From the NCBI GenBank assembly GCA_963725255.1, contig CAVRXV010000007.1, positions 62,001-126,000 on the forward strand: a stretch of DNA of 64,000 bases. The letters are read 5' to 3'. Shown in pieces: positions 46,142 to 55,526 of this stretch. The first letter of the stretch is position 1. Each line of letters opens with the position of its first letter. The notes under the pieces are model-generated. The model ran no database searches. It was not told where the DNA came from and worked only from the letters and a program-made list of their open reading frames with translations. The DNA is from JAIEPX01 sp963725255. Its GTDB lineage: Bacteria; Pseudomonadota; Gammaproteobacteria; JAIEPX01. The translations under genes were made by a program, and so were the position numbers.

Positions 46142-46741
46142 TTATCGAGATAAAAATCTCAACAACCCAACATAAATACCCTGCACTTTCACACGATCTG
46201 CTGGATAAGTCATTGGCTTCAAATGTGGATTTGCAGGAACTAAGGTCACGCTTCGATCCCTGTTACGACGCAAACGCTTCAAAGTCGCTTCACGATCATC
46301 CACCAACGCCACCACAATTTGTCCGTCGTCAGCTACATCAGCATGCTTGCACACCACCACATCGCCATCGAAGATTCCTTCTTCAATCATTGAATCTCCT
46401 TTGACCTGTAGTGCGTAATGATTTTCTCGCAAGAAAATATTGGCGATATCCACCGTACGCTGATCTGAAATTGCTTCAATCGGCTGCCCGGCAGCAATAC
46501 GCCCTAGCAAAGGTAAATAACGTCGTTCATTGGCTGATTCGCAAAGTTCAATGCTGCGTTTACGGTTTGGAACGAGCCGAACCAATCCTTCAGCAACAAC
46601 GCCCTGCACGTCACGGTGCACCACTCCACGAGAACTGATACCTCGTGCTTTAGCGATCTCGGCTAAAGTCGGTGAATAACCATTCTCGTCAATAAACTGG
46701 CGAATAAAGTCATAGGTCTTGCGTTGAGCGAGTGTTAACAT
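46142..46741 (-). CDS. lexA: LexA repressor
   Basis: LexA represses the SOS genes until RecA filaments trigger self-cleavage. The 200 residues have the N-terminal winged helix (YDFIRQFIDENGYSPTLAEI, ARGISSRGVVHR), the cleavage site Ala84-Gly85 in RIAAGQP, Ser117 in GDSMIEEG and Lys154 in REATLKRL, all close to their E. coli positions. ATG at 46741 is eight bases after GGAGG. I see no complete CTG-N10-CAG box upstream, only a half-site. Confidence 0.95.
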   Translation of the reverse strand: MLTLAQRKTYDFIRQFIDENGYSPTLAEIAKARGISSRGVVHRDVQGVVAEGLVRLVPNRKRSIELCESANERRYLPLLGRIAAGQPIEAISDQRTVDIANIFLRENHYALQVKGDSMIEEGIFDGDVVVCKHADVADDGQIVVALVDDREATLKRLRRNRDRSVTLVPANPHLKPMTYPADRVKVQGIYVGLLRFLSR

Positions 46742-47185
46742 AATAATGTCCTCCATAAGGTTATATACATCCTACAGTTCCCACCTCAGCGGGAGATGCT
46801 GTCCATCAAAGCCATTGTAGAGTACAAAACGAGAACTTTCAAGTGTTTTTTTACAACAGCCACTCTCGCATAATCCATGTCTATATATAGCCCTCCGAAT
46901 TGGTATTCTTATCATTGAAAAGGGTCACAACCAGTATCACCCCAATAAAAACAAAGTTAAAAGGCAATTTTTAGTAGAAACCCACCACCATTCCAAAAAA
47001 GATAAAACGCCATTTTTCACTGAAAATAGTAGGAAAAATTAAACCTGAGCACCACTTGAATCGGGGTTTTGAAAAATATATTTAATAATAAATTTGACAC
47101 GGACTTGTCAAAAATCATTTCGTAGTCTAAGCTTTAGGGACACAACAGGTTTGTGTTTCATTTAATGACCTTACAGGAGAGTAAT
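46742..47185. promoter_or_regulatory. Divergent regulatory gap lexA / outer-membrane barrel gene
   Basis: The 444-base gap holds the promoters of lexA (minus) and the His-rich barrel gene (plus). Close to the latter, TTGACA near 47094 and TTGTCA near 47106 with TAAGCT 17 bases further are possible -35/-10 elements. No gene or repeat is seen. Confidence 0.4.
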
Positions 47186-47854
47186 ATGGTTAGTAAAAAA
47201 ATGTTAGTTGCATTAGCTGCAGCGAGCACCTTAGGAATGTCTTTATCTACAGTAGCAGCAACCGCTTGCAACACTGGATGTCCAGGCGTTTATGTTGGAG
47301 CACAAGCTGGATGGGGACAAGTTAAATACCGTAACAACCATCATGAAGGACGACATCATCATGATAACGGCGGTTTTGCTGGTCGAGTATACTTAGGTTA
47401 CCAATTCAATCCTTACCTAGGATTGGAAACTGGTGTTGCTGGTTTCTTTAAAGATTCAGATCATCACCACGACCACAATGGCAATAACCACAACAACGTG
47501 GGCCAATGGGATCTACTCGCACGCGTTGGTACACCATTTGGTGACAGCGGTTTCCGCGGTGACGTAAAAGGTGGAGCTGCTTACTTATTCAGCAGTCATG
47601 ACCACCACAACCACGGACACAACAACGACAACATTATTCCAGCAGCTGGTGCTAGCTTAGCTTACAGCTTCTGCCATAACGTAATGGTTGATGTTTCTTA
47701 CCTACACGGTTTTGGAACTGACAGTGATCATCATCACCACAGAGGCGTTCGTCAAGAGAACGGCGGTGAACATCACCACCACCACGACAACAATCGTGTG
47801 AAAAGCACAGACTTGGTTACACTTGGCGTAAGCTACCTGTTCCCAACAATGTAA
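47186..47854 (+). CDS. Outer-membrane 8-stranded barrel with four His-rich loops
   Basis: The 222-residue protein has a signal peptide (LVALAAASTLGMSLSTVAA) and eight alternating amphipathic strands ending in LGVSYLF, the OmpA/OmpW-like pattern. The four long loops, which should face outside, are each packed with histidine (HHEGRHHHDN, DHHHDHNGNNHN, HDHHNHGHNN, DHHHHRG and EHHHHHDNN). Metal binding (zinc, nickel or copper) at the cell surface is therefore likely but inferred. ATG at 47186 follows AGGAGAG. A strong terminator ends it. The genes metNIQ follow. Confidence 0.8.
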   Translation: MVSKKMLVALAAASTLGMSLSTVAATACNTGCPGVYVGAQAGWGQVKYRNNHHEGRHHHDNGGFAGRVYLGYQFNPYLGLETGVAGFFKDSDHHHDHNGNNHNNVGQWDLLARVGTPFGDSGFRGDVKGGAAYLFSSHDHHNHGHNNDNIIPAAGASLAYSFCHNVMVDVSYLHGFGTDSDHHHHRGVRQENGGEHHHHHDNNRVKSTDLVTLGVSYLFPTM

Positions 47855-47866
47855 TTTTCTGTAAAA

Positions 47867-47900
47867 CACCGCGAGTGCTTGCATTCGCGGTGTTTTTTTT
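47867..47900 (+). terminator. Rho-independent terminator
   Basis: CACCGCGAGTGC and GCATTCGCGGTG form a 12-bp stem with one mismatch, directly followed by eight T. It ends the barrel gene 13 bases after its stop. Confidence 0.92.
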
Positions 47901-47974
47901 GCAAAGAATTTTTATTTATTCAGTCCTAACACCCGCCTTGTCATCCCTATCAATTTGCAAATAAAAAATATATT

Positions 47975-49027
47975 ATGATCAACATGATTACTTTCGAACA
48001 TGTTAGCAAATATTTTGGCAATAGCTCGCAACGTATCACTGCACTCAGTGATGTCGAATTCGCTGTAGCAGCAGGAAAAGTATTTGGTGTTATAGGTCCA
48101 AGTGGCGCAGGAAAAAGCACCCTCATTCGCTGCGCAAACTTACTGGAACGTCCTGAGGAAGGACAAGTAATCGTTGATGGAATGAATCTTACAACATTAA
48201 CACCCTCAGAATTACGTAATGCCAGAAAAAAAATAGGCATGATTTTTCAACAATTTAATTTACTCTCTTCGCGCACAGTCTACGATAACATCGCTCTTCC
48301 TTTGGAACTCGATGGTAAAGATAAATCCAGCATAAAACAAAAAATTATGCCTCTACTCGAATTAACAGGATTAACTTCTAAAATAGATGCGTATCCCGCA
48401 CAATTAAGCGGTGGTCAAAGACAACGCGTCGGAATTGCAAGAGCGCTGGCAAATCAACCTAAAGTTTTATTAAGTGACGAAGCAACCTCTGCGTTGGATC
48501 CTGAAAATACCCATGCAATATTGCGATTACTTAAAGACATTAATGAGCAATTGGGTGTTACGATTTTGATCATCACTCATGAAATGGAAGTCGTTAAAGA
48601 AATATGTCATCACTTAGCGATCATGGAACATGGAAAAATCATTGAACAATCTGATGTGATTGGATTTTTTGGAAATCCCAAAACTGAACTGGCTCAACGA
48701 TTTATTCAAAAAGCCGCGAAAGATCACTTACCCATTGCCGTCAAACACCGGCTTCACGCTGAAGCAACGCCTAACAGTAATCCGCTGTGGCATCTTTCTT
48801 TTCTGGGTAAAACCAGTCAAGAGCCATTAATAGCCCATTTAATGCAACAACTATCGATCACCTTAAATATTTTACAGGCGGATATCGAACTGATCCGCGA
48901 CCAAACTATGGGAACCATGATTACCGAAGTATACGGCTCAGCAGAACAGATTCAGGCCGGGTTTAAATATTTGCAAGACAAGGGCGTACATGTGGAGGTG
49001 ATTGGCTATGTCAGACATCCTGAGTAA
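47975..49027 (+). CDS. metN: Methionine ABC transporter ATP-binding protein
   Basis: MetN is the ATPase of the methionine importer. The 350 residues show Walker A IGPSGAGKSTLIR, signature LSGGQRQRVGIARAL, Walker B VLLSDEATSALD, and after residue about 265 the NIL/C2 domain that binds methionine and inhibits transport. It is the first gene of metN-metI-metQ and overlaps metI by 20 bases. Confidence 0.95.
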   Translation: MINMITFEHVSKYFGNSSQRITALSDVEFAVAAGKVFGVIGPSGAGKSTLIRCANLLERPEEGQVIVDGMNLTTLTPSELRNARKKIGMIFQQFNLLSSRTVYDNIALPLELDGKDKSSIKQKIMPLLELTGLTSKIDAYPAQLSGGQRQRVGIARALANQPKVLLSDEATSALDPENTHAILRLLKDINEQLGVTILIITHEMEVVKEICHHLAIMEHGKIIEQSDVIGFFGNPKTELAQRFIQKAAKDHLPIAVKHRLHAEATPNSNPLWHLSFLGKTSQEPLIAHLMQQLSITLNILQADIELIRDQTMGTMITEVYGSAEQIQAGFKYLQDKGVHVEVIGYVRHPE

Positions 49028-49685
49028 TTCCATCAATCCTTCATTTTATCCAATCCTATGGAAAGGCACCTGGGAAACACTTTATATGGTTCTTGTTTCA
49101 GGATTCATGGCTGTGGTTTTAGGTACCCCACTCGGACTCTGGTTATTTGCAACGCGCCATAAAAATCTTAGTGAAAATATTATAATTAACAAGATATTAA
49201 GCGCGATAATTGATGTGACACGTTCATTGCCATTTATCATTCTTCTCATTGCGATAATACCTTTTACTCGCTGGATAATTGGCACCACCATCGGCACCAC
49301 GGCCGCTATCGTCCCACTCAGCATTGCGGCGATTCCGTTTATGGCACGCGTGGTTGAAAATGCCCTGCTTGACATTAATCCAGGATTAATCGAAGCGGGA
49401 ATGAGTGTTGGTGCAAGTACCACTCAAATCCTATTAAAAATATTGTTACCCGAATCATTACCCGTGCTAGTTAATGGGGTTACCTTGATGCTCATCAGTC
49501 TTATCGGATATTCAGCAATGGCTGGCGCTGTGGGTGGTGGTGGATTAGGAACCGTCGCAATCAATTACGGTTATCAACGCTTTGACATTACCATTATGCT
49601 AGCGACTGTAGCGATCCTCATTATCATTGTGCATCTTATCCAATATCTTGGAAATCGACTTTCACGTCGTCTTAATCATCAATAA
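49008..49685 (+). CDS. metI: Methionine ABC transporter permease
   Basis: MetI is the membrane subunit. The 225 residues have five or six membrane helices and the EAA coupling motif region GLIEAGMSVGASTTQILLKI. ATG at 49008 follows GGAGGTG by seven bases. It lies between metN and metQ. Confidence 0.95.
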   Translation: MSDILSNSINPSFYPILWKGTWETLYMVLVSGFMAVVLGTPLGLWLFATRHKNLSENIIINKILSAIIDVTRSLPFIILLIAIIPFTRWIIGTTIGTTAAIVPLSIAAIPFMARVVENALLDINPGLIEAGMSVGASTTQILLKILLPESLPVLVNGVTLMLISLIGYSAMAGAVGGGGLGTVAINYGYQRFDITIMLATVAILIIIVHLIQYLGNRLSRRLNHQ

Positions 49686-49694
49686 GGATTAACT

Positions 49695-50495
49695 ATGCGA
49701 ATTTTTAGGCTGCTCGGACTACTCATTACCGCTTCCTTCCTCATTACAGCGTGCAATAAACATCGAGCTGAAAATGAGCTGTATGTGGGCACAATCGCAG
49801 GTCCTGAAACAACATTAATGGAAGTCGCTAAAAAAGTGGCTGAAGACAAATATCACTTACATATCGTGATTGTTGAATTCAACGATTATTCATTACCGAA
49901 CCAGGCTTTAGCTGATGGTAGTATTGATGCCAATATGTTTCAACATCAGCCGTATTTAGACGCTGCTGTCAAAGCCAAAAATTATCCGATTGTCACCATT
50001 GGAAAAATGTTTATTTACCCTGTTGGCGTATACTCCTCTAAATGGAAAACAATGAATCAAATTCCAGACAAAGCCATCGTTGCCGTTCCCAACGATCCTA
50101 GTAACGAAACACGTGCCTTAATTCTTTTGCAACAAGGTGGGCTCATCACACTAAAATCCAAAAGCAGTGAAACTCTCACTCCTCAAGACATTGAAAAAAA
50201 TCCTAAACACTTTCAATTTAAAGAACTCGATGCAGCACAACTTCCACGCGTATTACCCGACGTTGATATTGCTGTGATCAATACCAATTTTGCTTTACTC
50301 GCCGGTCTCAATCCCAAAGATAATGCCTTACTCAAAGAAACTGCAAACTCCCCCTACGCAAACATTGTCGCCGTCCGCACCGACGAAAAAGATTTTCCCA
50401 AATTCCAGCAACTCCTTGAAGCCCTCCACTCACCTGAAGTGCTGGAAAAGGCCCAACTGATCTTCAAAAATCAGGCAATTCCAGCTTGGAAATAA
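49695..50495 (+). CDS. metQ: Methionine-binding lipoprotein
   Basis: MetQ is the periplasmic binding protein of the importer, anchored by lipid. The lipobox is LITAC (Cys at about 20), and the body follows the NLPA family: LYVGTIAGPETTLMEVAKKV, DGSIDANMFQHQPYLD, and IAVINTNFALLAGLNP. The 266-residue length is normal. The GGCGTCG repeat starts about ten bases after its stop. Confidence 0.95.
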   Translation: MRIFRLLGLLITASFLITACNKHRAENELYVGTIAGPETTLMEVAKKVAEDKYHLHIVIVEFNDYSLPNQALADGSIDANMFQHQPYLDAAVKAKNYPIVTIGKMFIYPVGVYSSKWKTMNQIPDKAIVAVPNDPSNETRALILLQQGGLITLKSKSSETLTPQDIEKNPKHFQFKELDAAQLPRVLPDVDIAVINTNFALLAGLNPKDNALLKETANSPYANIVAVRTDEKDFPKFQQLLEALHSPEVLEKAQLIFKNQAIPAWK

Positions 50496-50500
50496 CGATA

Positions 50501-50530
50501 ACGGTGTCGCATCTTAAGTTGTTAGGGGTT
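50501..50530 (+). repeat. GGCGTCG repeat, degenerate copy
   Basis: AACGGTGTCGCATCTTAAG followed by TTGTTAGGGGTTTT is a plus-strand copy with four changes, just after the metQ stop and in its orientation. Confidence 0.75.
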
Positions 50531-50721
50531 TTAAGAAATTGGTGATTTAGTTACGTATAAAGCCGAGTATATTGACGAAGAATCAGTCACATGTTTTGAA
50601 GCAATTGAAAAGATTGACGGTAATGCGAGTTATAGCCTGACGCCGAATCGACTCTTCAGGGCTTGTATTTCATTATTTTTTGGTATATAATCGCTGTTTT
50701 TATTATATTAGATGAGTAGCC

Positions 50722-52065
50722 ATGAGTAAATTAAAAGAAATCAAGACCGCGGACGTATATTTCGGTAATTGCCTATTGGGCAGTATGAATGAAAAACTAT
50801 ATTGGGTGGCTCCGGAGAAAAAAGAAGCCGTACAAACTGTGATGTTTGCGATGGCTGAAGAGATATTTGCCGCTTTTAATATACTACCCTCACGCAAATT
50901 GGTTAAACTAACCAAAGATAAACAGCTGAAATCTTTTAAGTTATTTTCTACCCATTCAGACAGAAGAGGCTTATATCCAGTAAAGACAATTCCCTGTCTA
51001 GGATTGCAAACTAGCCTGCAATCATTAAAAGAAAAAATTATCGCGGCTGGTATTCGTAAAGAAATTCTTTTACTGTTGTTAGAAGATCCAGAAACCTTAG
51101 TACCCATTGTGGCAGATCTAATAAAAATTATTGACCACTATTTGGCTGAGCAAGAAAAACAAACATTAAGTCACTTTTGGGAAGAAAAACTTGCAATTTT
51201 GCCACATGAAAAAAAACCCACTACAGAAGACAAGTACTGGAAGCAAAAACATCTAAACCCCGTAAAAATTAGCCATATTTTCTTTTCTTATACGAGTCAT
51301 AACAAAGATCAAAATAACATTTCACCTGATGCATTATATTCGGATCATACACTACTGAAATCAACTTTTGAAAAACATCAACTAATAACATATACACATT
51401 TTTTCAAGATGAGAGAGACTATAATAAATTATGCTGATGCATTTAATCAACATCAAATTCTGGATCAATTAGGTCGTCAGCAGCATATTGATTTATTTAA
51501 TCACCATTATGAGGATTTCCTTGATAATTTGAGGCGATTGCTTAGAAGAAATCTCACTATTGTACGATTTTTACTCGTCCTAGTTGATAATGATGGCAAT
51601 CGACTAATGCCACTAACACAAGCCAATCTCGTGGCCGTTTGCACAGCTATTGCTGGTCACGAAGCTGATCTACAAAACAATACCGGTCGATTAGAGCGAC
51701 TTTTTTATTTATGTTCTCAATCTAAAAAGTTTAGTTGTGACGTGATAAACTGGATGCGCATGTATGAGCACCACTGTGCTGCTAATGAGTCACCCATTTC
51801 GTTTCCAGAGTTATTGTTAACCTATTGCGCAAACTTTCCCCAACACGTTGATGATAAAGGCCCATTGCCATTACGCACAATGTGTGCAAAATTCGTACGA
51901 GATAAAATTCCTCGTCATCAAGTTCCTTATGCAGTGGCACTTGAATTAGTTGACGAAGAAAATGTGCTACCCAACGGAATCGGGGATGATCAGAATGTTG
52001 TAGCATTGCTTTCAGCTTTGATTAGCCAACCTTCTCGAGTTGCTCATTTACAATTAGGAATGTAA
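50722..52065 (+). CDS. Unknown 447-residue protein
   Basis: I do not recognise this protein. It has no signal peptide or membrane segment and is probably mostly helical, with segments such as ELLLTYCANFPQHVDD. Its start ATG lies 20 bases after a TATATAATC sequence that could be a -10 element. It stands alone between metQ and the convergent tatD gene, as the other effector-like genes do. Confidence 0.65.
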   Translation: MSKLKEIKTADVYFGNCLLGSMNEKLYWVAPEKKEAVQTVMFAMAEEIFAAFNILPSRKLVKLTKDKQLKSFKLFSTHSDRRGLYPVKTIPCLGLQTSLQSLKEKIIAAGIRKEILLLLLEDPETLVPIVADLIKIIDHYLAEQEKQTLSHFWEEKLAILPHEKKPTTEDKYWKQKHLNPVKISHIFFSYTSHNKDQNNISPDALYSDHTLLKSTFEKHQLITYTHFFKMRETIINYADAFNQHQILDQLGRQQHIDLFNHHYEDFLDNLRRLLRRNLTIVRFLLVLVDNDGNRLMPLTQANLVAVCTAIAGHEADLQNNTGRLERLFYLCSQSKKFSCDVINWMRMYEHHCAANESPISFPELLLTYCANFPQHVDDKGPLPLRTMCAKFVRDKIPRHQVPYAVALELVDEENVLPNGIGDDQNVVALLSALISQPSRVAHLQLGM

Positions 52066-52078
52066 GCATCTCGAAAGG

Positions 52079-52097
52079 AGTCAAGACGCGACGCCGA
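52079..52097 (-). repeat. GGCGTCGCG repeat, short copy inside tatD
   Basis: On the minus strand it reads TTCGGCGTCGCGTCTTGAC; the body beyond CTTGA is lost. It supplies the last codons and stop of tatD. Confidence 0.85.
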
Positions 52098-52866
52098 ATA
52101 AAGTGAAAAAGTTTTGAGTGGTTTGATGCGCGACGTCTTCAATAGAGACATTTTTGAGCTCAGCGATTTTTTCAGCGACGTAGCGCACATAGGCAGGCTG
52201 GTTGGGTTTTCCGCGATACGGGACGGGGGCAAGATACGGACAATCTGTTTCGAGCAGTAAACGATTTAATGGCACTTTTTGAGCAACTTCATGCAACACG
52301 GTCGCATTTTTAAATGTGACGATGCCCGCAAGAGAAATATAAAATCCTAATTCCATGGCTTGTTCTGCAACGGTAAAATTTTCTGTGAAGCAATGCATAA
52401 CGCCTTTCACTTCATCTGCACCCTCCTCTTTTAAAATTCGTAAGGTATCTTCTGCTGCATCACGTGTGTGGATAATTAAAGGTAATTTTGTAATTTTTGC
52501 CGCTTGAATATGTCTTCGAAAACGCGCTTGTTGTTCAGTATGATCACCTTGAGTGCGAAAATAATCTAATCCTGTTTCACCTATGGCGATTATTCTAGGA
52601 TGTTGCGCAGTATTCACCAAATCATCCAGAGAAGGTTCTTGTTCACGTAATTCATTAGGATGTAATCCCACCGTACCGTACACATTGGGATATTGCTCAG
52701 CCAACGCCAGAATGGTTGGCACATCGTCGAACGTAATAGCCACACACAGAAAATGTTCTACACCAAAATCTTTCGCATTTTTCATCAGATCTTCAAGTGG
52801 GAGATTATGCGCTTCGCTTAACCAATGCAAATGACAATGAGTATCGACTAATGTTATTTTTTTCAT
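52081..52866 (-). CDS. tatD: TatD-family metal-dependent DNase
   Basis: The 261-residue TIM-barrel hydrolase has VDTHCHLHW (metal His pair), AIGETGLDYFR, HTRDAAEDTLRI, GVMHCFTEN and LLLETDCPYLAP, all family motifs. It is the last gene of the acpP-fabF-mltG-tmk-holB-tatD run and starts three bases after holB. The C terminus reads LFGVAS-stop, where GVAS and the TGA come from a copy of the GGCGTCGCG repeat, so the natural end of TatD was replaced by the insertion. Confidence 0.94.
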   Translation of the reverse strand: MKKITLVDTHCHLHWLSEAHNLPLEDLMKNAKDFGVEHFLCVAITFDDVPTILALAEQYPNVYGTVGLHPNELREQEPSLDDLVNTAQHPRIIAIGETGLDYFRTQGDHTEQQARFRRHIQAAKITKLPLIIHTRDAAEDTLRILKEEGADEVKGVMHCFTENFTVAEQAMELGFYISLAGIVTFKNATVLHEVAQKVPLNRLLLETDCPYLAPVPYRGKPNQPAYVRYVAEKIAELKNVSIEDVAHQTTQNFFTLFGVAS

Positions 52867-52869
52867 CGA

Positions 52870-53850
52870 TTAATTTCTCCGCTGTTCAAGATGCAACGAA
52901 AGCAACAACGATTCAAACAACAGTTGAACATTCGGATTTGAACTGCTTAATACTCTTCGTTTAGACGTGTAAATTTCTGTTAAAAATGACCAGAGTTGAT
53001 GAAGTGTAAATACGGCCACTATTTTTTGCATTTCCTGAACACGGTGAATATGTTGTAATTGCGAAGATTTCATACCAAGCAGTAAACGAATCATATCTTG
53101 TATAATGGTAGAAATAATGGTCAGCACATCTCCCGCAGATTGTTTGGCCCACTTTTCAGCGGCTTTAAGCACCGATAATTTTCCACTCAATACCTCTAGA
53201 AAATCCGCAGCAATTTGATCATATTGTTGCCACTCTCCAGATTCGGCTAAACGTAATGCTTGCACAGGCAATCCATCAGCCAATGCCATTAACTCGGTTG
53301 GTTTAGGTAAATCCGATTTTAATTCCGACGTTAACCATTGCAATGCTTTCTCATCAGTGGGCGGCTGCACACGAATCTCCTGACAACGACTGCGAATTGT
53401 AGGCAACAAACCTGCCGGACGATCACAGACAAGTAAGATCACCACCTGTCCACTCGGCTCTTCTAATGTTTTCAATAATGCATTCGCAGAGGCACGATTC
53501 ATTGCTTCAGCAGGATGGATTACCACAACTTGGCAATGACCGTAACTCGTCTTGCTCAACGCTTCTGTGAGATCACGAATTTGTGCAATGCCAATTTGTT
53601 TTTTGTCTTCTTCCGGAGATATAGCCCAATAATCGGGGTGACTATTTGCGACAAACCATTGACAAGAATGACAATAACCACACGCTTGCTGTTCTTTATT
53701 CGAACACAGTATTTTTTTTGCAAGCTCCACAGCAAATTCGGATTTACCGAGCCCCGCACTTCCAGAAATTAATAATGCGTGAGGAAGCTTACCTTGATGC
53801 AAAGTATTAACGGTTTTTTCCCATGTTTTTTCTAGCCAAGGAACAATCAC
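52870..53850 (-). CDS. holB: DNA polymerase III delta-prime subunit
   Basis: HolB is part of the clamp loader. The 326 residues have LISGSAGLGKSEFAVELA (degenerate P-loop), a four-cysteine zinc site from about residue 50 (CSNKEQQACGYCHSC), VVVIHPAEAMNRASANALLK, and sensor-like LEEPSGQVVILLVCD. The start is GTG after a GAGGTGAGG site. It lies between tmk and tatD, the standard position. Confidence 0.94.
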   Translation of the reverse strand: MIVPWLEKTWEKTVNTLHQGKLPHALLISGSAGLGKSEFAVELAKKILCSNKEQQACGYCHSCQWFVANSHPDYWAISPEEDKKQIGIAQIRDLTEALSKTSYGHCQVVVIHPAEAMNRASANALLKTLEEPSGQVVILLVCDRPAGLLPTIRSRCQEIRVQPPTDEKALQWLTSELKSDLPKPTELMALADGLPVQALRLAESGEWQQYDQIAADFLEVLSGKLSVLKAAEKWAKQSAGDVLTIISTIIQDMIRLLLGMKSSQLQHIHRVQEMQKIVAVFTLHQLWSFLTEIYTSKRRVLSSSNPNVQLLFESLLLSLHLEQRRN

Positions 53851-53853
53851 GCC

Positions 53854-54486
53854 TCACCTCGTAAAAAAATCATCAATAATACGATGTACTCTTTCTTGCA
53901 CTTCACTCACTGAACCTCGTGCATCAATCAGTCGAAAACGTTCAGGATAATCACGAGCACGTTGATGATAGGATTCTCGTACACGCTCAAAAAAAGTAAT
54001 GGTTTCATTTTCAATGCGATCTTTTTCACCACGTGCAGCAATTCTATCTAAACCCACTTCAATAGGAGCATCGAGCAGTAATGTTAAATCCGGTTGCAAA
54101 TCATTGATAAAATGTTGTTCCAATAATCGAATTTTTTCAACAGGAATTTGACGTCCACCGCCTTGATAAGCAAAACTTGCATCTGTAAAACGATCCGAAA
54201 TTACAATTTTCCCCGCGTTTTTAGCGGGCAAAACCACACTCTGAACATGTTGAATTCGACCTGCAAAATACAATAATAATTCTGTTTCTGCCTGCATGAT
54301 TTCATCATAGTGAGATAAAATAACTTGCCGAATTTTTTCGGCAATTTCAGTACCACCAGGTTCTCGTGTTAAAAGATAATCAAAGTCCTTTTCTTTCAAA
54401 AATTCGGCGAGGCTAGCAATCACTGTGCTTTTACCCATGCCTTCAGTGCCTTCAATGGTAATGAACATTCCTTGTTTCAATTTCAT
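53854..54486 (-). CDS. tmk: Thymidylate kinase
   Basis: Tmk makes dTDP from dTMP. The 210 residues show the P-loop ITIEGTEGMGKSTVIASLAE, the DR motif VISDRFTDASFAYQGGGR and the lid GEKDRIENE-type sequence. The start overlaps the mltG end by four bases. Confidence 0.96.
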   Translation of the reverse strand: MKLKQGMFITIEGTEGMGKSTVIASLAEFLKEKDFDYLLTREPGGTEIAEKIRQVILSHYDEIMQAETELLLYFAGRIQHVQSVVLPAKNAGKIVISDRFTDASFAYQGGGRQIPVEKIRLLEQHFINDLQPDLTLLLDAPIEVGLDRIAARGEKDRIENETITFFERVRESYHQRARDYPERFRLIDARGSVSEVQERVHRIIDDFFTR

Positions 54487-55523
54487 GATGGATGACCTTT
54501 TTCAGTGTTAATCATTTTCAAAGGGACATTATTAGGCTGCTCTTGATGACGGAATTTATTAACTGCGTCATGATGCTCTGCAAGTGTAGCCGTAAATTGA
54601 TGAGTGCCATCACCTTTACTCACATAATAAAGTGCCTCACCGTCAGCCGGATGTAATGCCGCATTCAATGAAGCAAAACCTGGCATTGCTATTGCCGTCG
54701 GCGGCAACCCTTTAAATAAATACGTATTATACGGAGAATTAACTTTTAAATCTTCTAATGATAAATGCCCAGTATATTGTGTACCCAGAGCATAAATGAC
54801 TGTTGGATCTATTTGCAGCAGCATATTGTTATGGAGCCGTCTTAAAATGACACCCGCAATAACAGCACGCTCTGTTGCAACGGCCGTTTCTTTTTCAATA
54901 AGTGATGCCACAATAACCGCTTCATTAGGAGATAAATACGGCAAATTAGGGGCACGTTGTTCCCACGCTTTCGCCAACTCTTTAGTCATCAATTGATGAG
55001 ATTCTTTTAATATCGTTGACTCACTCGTTCCTCGAGCAAATTTAAAAGTATTAGGAAAAAAACGTCCTTCGGGATTTTTGTCAGGCTCTCCTAACATCGC
55101 CATTATTTCTTGCGGTGTTTTTCCCTGACAATCATGTTTGAGATACTGATTTTTTTGCAATGCATCGAACAGTTGACTAAATCGCCAACCTTCTACAAAA
55201 GTAATTTCTCGATAACGTACTTTTCCAGACATTAAAAAACGCAGTAATTGTGATGGTGTAATATTTGTCGGAACGAAATACTCGCCCGCTTTCATATATT
55301 TCGTTACATTTTCAAGTCGAGCCATAAAAACAAACGCTTTTGGTCGTTCTAGAACTCCTTGAGCATGCAGAATATTAGCAATGCCGTGAATGGAAGTACC
55401 CGGCGGAATATACACTTCAGCCACTTGAGAATTTTTTGAAGGGATAAATTTAAAACCGTACCACTCAATGCCTAAGCATAATAATACACTAATTAAAATT
55501 ATGCTCGCAATGTATGACTTCAC
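54483..55523 (-). CDS. mltG: Endolytic murein transglycosylase MltG
   Basis: MltG cuts nascent peptidoglycan at the inner membrane. The 346 residues have one N-terminal membrane segment (SIILISVLLCLGIEWYGF), a LysM-like region, and the catalytic domain with IASLIEKETAVATERAVIAG (Glu), LLQIDPTVIYALG and SPYNTYLFKGLPPTAIAMPG. The start is GTG, three bases after the fabF stop. It is translationally coupled to tmk. Confidence 0.94.
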   Translation of the reverse strand: MKSYIASIILISVLLCLGIEWYGFKFIPSKNSQVAEVYIPPGTSIHGIANILHAQGVLERPKAFVFMARLENVTKYMKAGEYFVPTNITPSQLLRFLMSGKVRYREITFVEGWRFSQLFDALQKNQYLKHDCQGKTPQEIMAMLGEPDKNPEGRFFPNTFKFARGTSESTILKESHQLMTKELAKAWEQRAPNLPYLSPNEAVIVASLIEKETAVATERAVIAGVILRRLHNNMLLQIDPTVIYALGTQYTGHLSLEDLKVNSPYNTYLFKGLPPTAIAMPGFASLNAALHPADGEALYYVSKGDGTHQFTATLAEHHDAVNKFRHQEQPNNVPLKMINTEKGHPS

Positions 55524-55526
55524 ACT

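Noticed and set aside
46742..46800. LexA box upstream of lexA
   Set aside because: Only a CTGT half-site is present; the second half does not fit CTG-N10-CAG.
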